A stretch of 11,424 bases of DNA from contig JBOGXA010000032.1 of the NCBI GenBank assembly GCA_050694175.1, positions 1-11,424 on the forward strand, given 5' to 3'. The notes beneath the pieces were generated by a model. The model worked only from the letters and a program-made list of their open reading frames with translations. It had not been told where the DNA came from and did no database searches. The position numbers and the translations under genes were made by a program. Each line of letters begins with the position of its first letter. The first letter of the stretch is position 1. This document shows, piece by piece, positions 5,948 to 11,254 of this stretch. This DNA comes from JBOGXA01 sp050694175 (lineage in GTDB: Bacteria > Actinomycetota > CADDZG01 > WHSQ01).

Positions 5948-6865
5948 ATGCCGGGACGCGATGTTGTGGACGAGAGGGTGGGCGCGTTGGATGTGAGCGC
6001 GGCTTCCCTCGACCACGCCACCGGTGAGCAGGCCCGGGAGCGATTGCTGGAAGGACTCCCCGTCACGGATCGACGGCTGGAGGTGGCCGGCGTGTCCACC
6101 GCGGTGCTGGAGGGTGGTGACGGTCCCCCGATCGTGCTTCTGCCCGCGCCGGGCGAGTTCGCGGCCCTGTGGATGCGAGTAATCCCGGACCTGGTGAGGA
6201 CGCACCGCGTTATCGCACCGGACCTGCCCGGTTCGGGGGCCTCAGTGTCCGACGGTCCTCCGGACGTCCGCACCGTTTTGACCTGGCTCGGCGAACTGAT
6301 CGATCAGACCTGTGCGATCCCGCCCGTGTTGGTGGGGCACACCGCAGGCGGCGCCCTTGCCGCCCGGTTCGCCGTCGACCACAGTGGTCGTCTCGATCGG
6401 CTGGTTCTTGTGGACACTTACGGCCTGGCCCGGTTCCGACCGGCAGTCAAGATGGCGCTCTCGATGATCCCGGTTTTCCTGCGACCGACAGAGCGATCCG
6501 TCGGCCGCGCCTTCCGGCATTGCTTCGTCGATCTGGATGCGGCTCGTGCCGAGATGGGCGAGCGTTGGGAATGGATGGCGGCCTACGCGCTGGACCGCTT
6601 CCGAACGCCGAGCGTGAGGGCCGCTGGCCGCAGCCTCGGACCGCGACTCGTGTCGGCGATCCCGTCGGAGGACCTGGCTCGGATCGCAGTTCCTACGACC
6701 CTGATCTGGGGACGCCACGATCTCGGGGCTCGGCTGGAGATCGCCGAAGCCGCGAGCACCCGCTACGACTGGCCGCTGCATGTGATCGAGAACGCCGCCG
6801 ACGATCCCGCCATCGAGCGGCCGGAAGCGTTCCTGCACGCGCTACGCGCCACACTCGAAAGATAA
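5948..6865 (+). CDS. Alpha/beta-hydrolase-fold protein with degenerate catalytic triad
   Basis: A 305-aa cytoplasmic protein of the alpha/beta hydrolase superfamily. It has an N-terminal extension of about 45 residues, then the fold: VSTAVLEGGDGPPIVLLPAPGEFAALW (first strands and the oxyanion-hole region, usually HG), RVIAPDLPGSGAS, the nucleophile elbow VGHTAGGALAARF with Thr132 where Ser is expected, RLVLVDTYG, a cap region (about 160-235), the acid strand LIWGRHDLG with D258, and the final LHVIENAADDPAIERPEAF. That last segment normally has His (PGAGH-x-P); here D285 stands near its place. Ser and His are thus both missing, so hydrolysis by the usual mechanism is unlikely and a binding or non-hydrolytic role is possible. 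The start is clear: AGGAGG at 5937-5942 precedes ATG 5948. It is second in the operon, after the HD-GYP/LuxR gene. Confidence 0.85.
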   Translation: MPGRDVVDERVGALDVSAASLDHATGEQARERLLEGLPVTDRRLEVAGVSTAVLEGGDGPPIVLLPAPGEFAALWMRVIPDLVRTHRVIAPDLPGSGASVSDGPPDVRTVLTWLGELIDQTCAIPPVLVGHTAGGALAARFAVDHSGRLDRLVLVDTYGLARFRPAVKMALSMIPVFLRPTERSVGRAFRHCFVDLDAARAEMGERWEWMAAYALDRFRTPSVRAAGRSLGPRLVSAIPSEDLARIAVPTTLIWGRHDLGARLEIAEAASTRYDWPLHVIENAADDPAIERPEAFLHALRATLER

Positions 6866-6875
6866 GGAGGAAGTC

Positions 6876-7544
6876 ATGTTGCAGACCGAAAAGAGAGCGC
6901 TCTTCCGAGCAGCCATCGTTGCCATTGCTCCCGCGGTGTTGCTGGCTGGATTCGTTTGGCATCCATTTACCGCGGTGCCGGACAAGGAGACCATCGCTGC
7001 GGCGGCGGCCTCAGGCACGACGCGCTGGGGGCTGTCGCACCTCGCCATCGCCGTCGCATCGGGATTCACCGCCCTCGCCTTCCTCGCCATCCGGAGCTAC
7101 CTGCGCGACGCGGGCGAAAACCGCCGGAGCGCGGTGGCGCTGCCGTTCATTGTCATGGGCAGCACGCTGTTCGCCACCCTCCCGGGGATGGAGTTCTCGC
7201 TGCTGGTGGCTGCTGAGACCGGTGGCGACGTTCAGGCGGCTCAAGAGGCGCTGTTTCCGTGGGTCCTCCCCGCCCTACTCGCAGGCGCGGTCACCTTTGC
7301 AATCGGCGTACTTGGCTTCGCGAGAGCCATAGCCGACAGCCGGGTGCTGAGACCACGGCTGACGCGACTCGTCGTGGTAGCGCTCATCGGCATGGCCGCC
7401 GCGCGCTTCGTCCCCCTGGGCGCGGTTCAGTTCTACCTGCAGGGCGTGGCCGGCATCGTGGCTCTGTGGCCGCTGGCCTACGAGATGTGGAAGCATTCGG
7501 AAGCGCGAGTGGCGGAACAGCCGCGACCGATGCCGGCGACGTGA
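6876..7544 (+). CDS. Integral membrane protein, six predicted helices, function unknown
   Basis: A 222-aa hydrophobic protein that I cannot assign to a named family. Predicted helices by eye lie near residues 11-29, 52-73, 86-110, 127-150, 162-180 and 184-203. A loop after helix 1 (HPFTAVPDKETIAAAAA) and a charged C-terminal tail (EARVAEQPRP) flank them. It could sense or modify something at the cytoplasmic membrane, or be an accessory to the preceding hydrolase-fold protein. The start is well supported: AAGGAGG (6864-6870) overlaps the TAA of the hydrolase gene and precedes ATG 6876, so the two genes are 10 bp apart and probably translationally coupled. Fused or shifted reading is not indicated. 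Confidence 0.8.
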   Translation: MLQTEKRALFRAAIVAIAPAVLLAGFVWHPFTAVPDKETIAAAAASGTTRWGLSHLAIAVASGFTALAFLAIRSYLRDAGENRRSAVALPFIVMGSTLFATLPGMEFSLLVAAETGGDVQAAQEALFPWVLPALLAGAVTFAIGVLGFARAIADSRVLRPRLTRLVVVALIGMAAARFVPLGAVQFYLQGVAGIVALWPLAYEMWKHSEARVAEQPRPMPAT

Positions 7545-7565
7545 TGGCACCATGAGATCAGAGCG

Positions 7566-8225
7566 ATGACCGCAGATTCCCCTTCTCCCGACAAGCGAGC
7601 CCGGGCGACCGAGCGCCTGCGCCGGAAGTACGCGAAGAAGGCTCCGAGGTACGACAAGGAAACGGACCTTTGGGAACGATGGCTCTTCGGGAGCGAACAC
7701 CGCGGTTGGGCGTGTTCACAAGCCATCGGGGACACGCTCGAGGTCGCCATCGGCACCGGGCTCAACCTGCCGCACTACCCCGCAGATGCACGCCTCACTG
7801 GACTCGACCTCAGCCCCGAGATGCTGGCGCTTGCGAAGACCAACGCTAAGAAGATAGGGCGCACTATCGAGTTGAAGGAAGGCGACGCTCAGAACCTCCC
7901 ATTTGCAGACCATTCTTTCGATACCGTCGTGTGCACCTACGCGCTGTGCAGCGTGCCCGACGAAGCGCGAGCCATCGCGGAGATGAAGCGGGTCCTCAAG
8001 CCGGGCGGCCGCTTGATACTCATCGACCATGTCCGCAGCACGGTCAAACCGATCTTCTGGTTGCAGTGGGCCTACGAGTTCATCCCGTCGCGAACTAAGG
8101 GCGAATACATGACCCGCCGACCGGCGCTCCACGTGTTTAGGGACGATTTCGAAATCAAGGCGCACGATCGGCTGCGAGCGGGAATCATCGAACGTCTCCT
8201 CGCGCTGAAGCCCGGCCGGCCGTAG
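7566..8225 (+). CDS. Class I SAM-dependent methyltransferase (Methyltransf_11/UbiE type)
   Basis: A 219-aa methyltransferase with a Rossmann core. The basic N-terminal helix RKYAKKAPRYDKETDLWERW is followed by SAM motif I LEVAIGTGLNLPHY at 58-71, the acidic post-I strand LTGLDLSPEML at 78-87, motif II EGDAQNLPFADHSFDTVVCTYALCSV around 105-130, and motif III VLKPGGRLILIDHVRS around 143-158. The LEVAIGTG-NLPHYP variant and the N-terminal YD are typical of a group that includes phospholipid and quinone methyltransferases; the substrate cannot be told. It lies 21 bp after the membrane-protein gene, with no strong ribosome binding site before ATG 7566. The TAG stop ends 11 bp before the first arm repeat of the next attachment site, so the operon fills the cassette to its edge. 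Confidence 0.88.
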   Translation: MTADSPSPDKRARATERLRRKYAKKAPRYDKETDLWERWLFGSEHRGWACSQAIGDTLEVAIGTGLNLPHYPADARLTGLDLSPEMLALAKTNAKKIGRTIELKEGDAQNLPFADHSFDTVVCTYALCSVPDEARAIAEMKRVLKPGGRLILIDHVRSTVKPIFWLQWAYEFIPSRTKGEYMTRRPALHVFRDDFEIKAHDRLRAGIIERLLALKPGRP

Positions 8226-8236
8226 CGGAGGGAATC

Positions 8237-8258
8237 TTGACGCGGAATTGACGCGGTA
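8237..8258 (+). promoter_or_regulatory. Left-hand arm-type repeats, copy 2
   Basis: TTGACGCGGAA (8237-8247) is directly followed by TTGACGCGGTA (8248-8258). These are two abutting 11-bp direct repeats, 149 bp before the core. The same pair stands at 11063-11084. They are probably integrase arm sites. Confidence 0.6.
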
Positions 8259-8291
8259 GTTGATCAGATCAATTCGGACGCGAACGTACAG

Positions 8292-8371
8292 CTCAGGAAG
8301 TCGAACACTTGCCGACCTGCGGAAGCAGTTAGCAGTCGGGGTTCGCAAGGACCTCTCAGGATCGCTCAGGA
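8292..8371 (+). promoter_or_regulatory. CTCAGGA repeats in the left arm, copy 2
   Basis: CTCAGGA occurs at 8292-8298, 8355-8361 and 8365-8371. The last two are 10 bp apart, one helical turn, and end 14 bp before the core. In copy 3 the first is preserved and the pair reads CTCAGAA. They may be binding sites for an excisionase or host bending factor; this is inferred from position. Confidence 0.4.
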
Positions 8372-8385
8372 CGCCAAGAGAAAAG

Positions 8386-8427
8386 CTCTTAATCCGTAGG
8401 TTCAGGGTTCGATTCCCTGGCGACCCA
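8386..8427 (+). repeat. tRNA-Lys(CTT) 3' fragment, att core copy 2
   Basis: Identical over all 42 nt to cores 1 and 3. It begins at the anticodon loop and ends at the discriminator A. The preceding bases (GAAAAG) cannot pair with the anticodon stem, so only the 3' half is present. Confidence 0.85.
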
Positions 8428-8475
8428 CCCCTGACCAGGAGTTTCGCGTTAGCTTCGATGATCGTTCGTTGCTCG

Positions 8476-8509
8476 TTGACGCGGAAGTGTCGCGCAACTT
8501 GACGCGGAA
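8476..8509 (+). promoter_or_regulatory. Right-hand arm-type repeats, copy 2
   Basis: TTGACGCGGAA occurs at 8476-8486 and 8499-8509, starts 23 bp apart, at the same distances from the core as in copy 1. TGTCGCGCAA lies between the two sites in both copies. Confidence 0.6.
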
Positions 8510-8601
8510 GCGAGTGATCGTCGTCGCACCGCGATCATCGGAGGTTGCGTTTGGGCTGCTCAACACTGTTCCAGTCGCGGGAATAGCTGTTAGCGAGGCG
8601 T

Positions 8602-8623
8602 CAACGAAGCGGGAAGTTCGTTG
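8602..8623 (+). repeat. Inverted repeat at the inner end of the right-hand arm, copy 2
   Basis: CAACGAA and TTCGTTG form a 7-bp inverted repeat around an 8-nt spacer. It is the counterpart of 4098-4119. Similarity between the two arms ends at its last base. Confidence 0.5.
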
Positions 8624-8657
8624 CAGGAATGCGCTGAGGTGGTGAACCACGATGGTT

Positions 8658-8919
8658 CGAGAACATGGTCAGTCCCGTCAGTAGCATGCGGCTGCGCCCC
8701 AAGTGGTCGGCCATCCTGCCGCCCAGCAGCAGGAATCCGCCGAGCATGAGGCCGTACGCGATGACGATCCATGGCAAGGTGCTCTGCTCGATACCGAGAT
8801 CCTGCTGGATCGGGGGCAGGGCGACGTTCACGATCGCAATAATCGAGCACGACCATGAACTGCGCCGCGCACGACAGGGCGAGGACGATTCCTTTGCTGG
8901 TGTGTGCCTTGGTTGTCAT
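8658..8919 (-). pseudogene. MFS transporter, N-terminal fragment with a frameshift
   Basis: From ATG 8919 the frame reads MTTKAHTSKGIVLALSCAAQ and FMVVLD, the first helix of a DHA2/EmrB-type major facilitator exporter. An extra base near 8839-8842 (an A on the plus strand) shifts the frame. Without it the sequence continues as VVLDIAIVNVALPPIQQDLGI, then WIVIAYGLMLGGFLLLGGRMADHLGRSRMLLTGLTMFS, covering helices 1-3 with the family motif GGR-AD-LGRSR. Homology stops near 8658, about 35 bp from the end of the conserved arm of the attachment site, so some 400 downstream residues are missing. The gene is dead as a transporter. It runs in the same direction as the SDR gene, about 100 bp downstream of it, and may once have shared its operon. 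Confidence 0.82.
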
Positions 8920-9017
8920 GATGGACACCTTTCCGATCTGAACCTGGACGGTCGTCCCGCCGCTCGTCGGGCGGAGACGCGGGCTCGCTCCTTAGCAGAG
9001 CCTCGGTCGCTTAGCCG

Positions 9018-9809
9018 CTAGTCATCCAGGCTGCCCATGCTCAAGTTGACGGTCGTTCCGGTCATCCCGCTCGCCTGATCGGAAGCCATGAAGACCGCCA
9101 CGTTCGCCATCTCTGCGAGCGTCGAAAGCCGGCGCGTATGGGTCCTGCTTGCGCCTAACTCTTGGAACTGTTCCAAGGTCATTCCCGATGCCTTGGCGCG
9201 TGGCTCGAAGGCTTCCTTGAGCGAGTCTGTTCCCGGGATGCCCTGCGGTCGCAGACCGACAACGCGAATGCCGTGAGGCGCGAGCTCGGCGGATAACTCT
9301 CGAGTGAGTGCCTCCTTGGCGGCCATCGCCGGACCGAAGCCTCCCGCCGTTGGGAAGCCCGTCCGCGATTGGAGGGTGGTGACGGTCATGATCACCCCCG
9401 ATCGATTCGCGACCATCCGCCGGGCGGCCAGGCGTGCGGTCAGGAAGTACGACGTCGCGTACGTCGTGATCGGCAGGGAGAACTGCTCGACACCCAACTC
9501 GACCAGAGGCACACCCAGAAGCTTCGTACCCGGGATCCCGACCGCGTTGAACGAGATGTCGACGCGGTCCGCCTGGTCGATCACGGACTGTAGATGCTTG
9601 TCCACAGCCTCCTCGTCGAGAGCGTCGGCCTCCGCCGCCTCGGCGGATCCGCCGGCGGCAACGACTTCCTTGGCGACAACTTCGACGGCTGCCAGGTGGC
9701 GCCCGGTGAGAAAAAGATTGGCCCCCTCGCGCGCAAAGGCGCGTGCGACAGCACCGCCGATCGCACCTCCGGCTCCGTAGATCACCGCAACCTTGTCCTT
9801 CAGCATCAT
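9018..9809 (-). CDS. SDR-fold oxidoreductase lacking the canonical catalytic Tyr
   Basis: A 263-aa short-chain dehydrogenase/reductase fold protein. It has a glycine-rich cofactor loop GAGGAIG at 12-18 after strand VAVIY, LTGR at 34-37 (Arg after strand 2, often seen with NADP), ADALDEE around 61-67, NAVG at 88-91 (NNAG position), and TVTTLQSRTGFPTAGGFGPAMAAKEALTREL at 142-172. The classical YxxxK would place Tyr at 161, but Ala161 is present while Lys165 is kept; Ser148 may be the Ser of the triad. I recall similar GFG-x-A-AA-EAL proteins in actinobacteria, so this may be a natural divergent subfamily rather than damage. The C-terminal MASDQASGMTGTTVNLSMG is standard. ATG 9809 or 9806 may start it; AGGAAA lies about 8 bases upstream. 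It appears intact. Confidence 0.88.
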   Translation of the reverse strand: MMLKDKVAVIYGAGGAIGGAVARAFAREGANLFLTGRHLAAVEVVAKEVVAAGGSAEAAEADALDEEAVDKHLQSVIDQADRVDISFNAVGIPGTKLLGVPLVELGVEQFSLPITTYATSYFLTARLAARRMVANRSGVIMTVTTLQSRTGFPTAGGFGPAMAAKEALTRELSAELAPHGIRVVGLRPQGIPGTDSLKEAFEPRAKASGMTLEQFQELGASRTHTRRLSTLAEMANVAVFMASDQASGMTGTTVNLSMGSLDD

Positions 9810-9829
9810 CTCTGTTTCCTTTCTGTGCC

Positions 9830-9845
9830 CGGGTGGTCACACCCG
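9830..9845. promoter_or_regulatory. Palindrome upstream of the SDR gene, possible operator
   Basis: CGGGTGGTCACACCCG gives a 6-bp inverted repeat with a GTCA centre, 20 bp upstream of the SDR start. It lies in the 247-bp divergent region between the SDR and sigma genes. It could bind a regulator of the SDR; no -10/-35 elements could be assigned. Confidence 0.3.
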
Positions 9846-10056
9846 CCCACCTCATGACTTAAGACCGACGGCTGAAACTCATCTGCGCGTGGCTGCCATT
9901 TTTGCCATCCGCTTACGTCCGGATCGTCCGAGCCGTCGAACATGCAGACACCGCGCCGCCTGGAAAGTAGGCGCGCACCAACCGCCCAGTTCGCGGCTCG
10001 ACCGGTGTCGATACTTAGGTGAACGATAGGAGCGAGAGCCGTGAGGCTAGGGTGCA

Positions 10057-10983
10057 GTGGTGACGACCGACCTGATCACGAGGGCGCGGGCCGGAGACGG
10101 CGACGCGTTCCGAGAGCTGACCGAACTGTACCGTCGAGAGCTACAGGTGCACTGCTACCGGATGCTCGGATCCTTCCAGGACGCCGAGGACGCCCTCCAG
10201 GACACGCTGCTCGCCGCGTGGCAAGGCATCGCAGGGTTCGAGGGACGCTCATCGATCCGCACCTGGCTCTACCGGATCGCCACCAACCGGTGCCTCAACG
10301 CGCTGCGCTCGGCCAGCCGGCGCCCGGCCAAGGAGTGGGACATCGCCGAATATGAACCGCCCGAGCCGACCCGGCTGGGCGAAGTCGTATGGCTCCAGCC
10401 TTTTCCCGACGCCTCCTCGAGGGTGCGATCGACGTGCCGCTCGGGCCGGAGGCCCGCTACGAGCTGACCGAATCCATCTCCCTGGCCTTCGTGACCGCAC
10501 TGCAGTTTCTGCCACCTCGCCAGCTCGCCGTGGTCATCTTGCGCGACGTCCTCGGGTTCCACGCCACGGAGGTCGCCGATCGCCGACCGCGAACCGCCTC
10601 CCGCTCCCGACTCACCTTCCGAGGATGCGATCGTGGCGAAGTTCGTCAGCGCGTGGGAGTCCGCCGATCTCGACGCGCTGGTTGCCCTTCTGACAGACGA
10701 CGTCTTCATCTCGATGCCCCCGCTGCCCTTCGAATACGAGGGCCGAGACGTCGGGGCCCGCTTCTGCGCCAGCATCTTCCGCTCGGGCCGGAGGTTCGAC
10801 CTCGTGCCGACGCGAGCCAACGGTCAGCCGGCGTTCGGAGCCTACCTGCGCGCCCCTACCGGCATCCGCCACGGGGTCGGCCTCTATGTCCTCACCCTCA
10901 CCGGCGACCGGATCTGTGCCATGACCCGCTTCGAAAACAGCGTGCTCCCATGGTTCGGGCTACCGCGATCGCTCCCTCGCTGA
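10057..10983 (+). pseudogene. ECF sigma factor with SnoaL-like C-terminal domain, disrupted
   Basis: The intact form would be an RNA polymerase ECF sigma factor of the TIGR02960/ECF41-like type: sigma2, sigma4, then a SnoaL-like domain that modulates activity. From GTG 10057, sigma2 is clear at about residues 15-85 (FRELTELYRRELQVHCYRML, DALQDTLLAAW, SSIRTWLYRIATNRCLNALR), then the linker PPEPTRLGEVVWLQPFPD. Near 10411 one base is missing; the next frame continues LLEGAIDVPLGPEARYELTESISLAFVTALQFLPPRQLAVVILRDVLGFHATEVAD. There, near 10580, the expected 25-30 codons of the sigma4.2 recognition helix are absent and the frame changes again to PPPAPDSPSEDAIVAKFVSAWESADLDALVALL, with the SnoaL-like part ending FENSVLPWFGLPRSLPR. 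Loss of the -35-binding helix means it cannot act as a sigma factor even if the frameshift were a sequencing error. Confidence 0.85.
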
Positions 10984-11062
10984 TAAATGGCTCCATCCGC
11001 TACTCCCGAGTCTCGAACGTTCCGGAACACAGGTTAGCGGCGAGCTGTGACGTCGGGGTCGA

Positions 11063-11254
11063 TTGACGCGGAATTGACGCGGTAACTGTTCAGATTAATC
11101 CGGATGCGAAAGTACAACTCAGGAGGTCGAACACTTGCCGACCTGCAGAAACAGTTGGTAAATCGGGGTTCGCAAGGACCTCTCAGAATCACTCAGAACG
11201 ATACGAGAAAGGCTCTTAATCCGTAGGTTCAGGGTTCGATTCCCTGGCGACCCA
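11063..11254 (+). repeat. Attachment-site copy 3: left-hand arm plus tRNA-Lys core (right end of cassette B)
   Basis: The arm 11063-11212 is about 85% identical to 8237-8385. It includes the abutting pair TTGACGCGGAA (11063-11073) and TTGACGCGGTA (11074-11084), a CTCAGGA site and the segment GTCGAACACTTGCCGACCTG, which is the same in both copies. The core 11213-11254 is identical to the others, and similarity runs on for about 10 bases to TGACCAG. The right-hand arm seen in copies 1 and 2 is absent, so the series of related cassettes ends here. Confidence 0.83.

Larger units (their letters stand above)
3882..8385 (+). mobile_element. Cassette A: putative tRNA-Lys-targeted element without its own integrase
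   Basis: This is 4504 bp from core 1 to core 2. The left end carries the right-hand (P'-like) arm and the right end carries the left-hand (P-like) arm. Circularising the unit at the core would therefore rebuild a complete P-core-P' attachment site, as found intact at copy 2. The cargo is four co-directional genes (4306-8225). No integrase, excisionase, relaxase or replication gene is visible, so movement would need a recombinase supplied in trans. The mobile character is inferred from the repeats. Confidence 0.65.
8237..8623 (+). repeat. Attachment-site copy 2: complete left arm, tRNA-Lys core and right arm (A/B junction)
   Basis: This is the only copy with both arms. Positions 8237-8385 match 11063-11212 (about 85% identical by hand, one 1-bp gap). 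Positions 8386-8623 match 3882-4119 (about 88%, no gaps). It therefore equals the right end of cassette A joined to the left end of cassette B and resembles a complete attP of a tyrosine-recombinase element. It lies directly after the methyltransferase stop codon. No gene of its own was recognised. Confidence 0.85.
8386..11212 (+). mobile_element. Cassette B: putative tRNA-Lys-targeted element without its own integrase
   Basis: This is 2827 bp from core 2 to core 3, with the same end organisation as cassette A (right-hand arm at the left end, left-hand arm at the right end) but unrelated cargo. The cargo is a broken MFS gene, an SDR gene and a broken ECF sigma gene. It has no recombination or replication gene. 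Decay of two of the three cargo genes suggests long residence or loss of selection. The mobile character is inferred from the repeats. Confidence 0.62.

Noticed and set aside
4309..6273. 654-codon minus-strand ORF
   Set aside because: It is antisense to the HD-GYP/LuxR and hydrolase genes, and its length is an effect of high GC. The plus-strand frames carry clear family motifs; this one has none.
6169..7332. 387-codon plus-strand ORF
   Set aside because: It is an Arg-rich shadow frame overlapping the hydrolase and membrane-protein genes.
10389..11066. 225-codon plus-strand ORF as a separate gene
   Set aside because: Its first 65 codons are the middle of the broken sigma factor gene. The rest is Arg-rich out-of-frame reading of the SnoaL-like domain.
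3882..11254. CRISPR array or integron attC array
   Set aside because: There are three repeats spaced by kilobases with genes between, not short spacers. The core folds as tRNA parts, not as an attC with R/L boxes, and no intI-like gene is visible.
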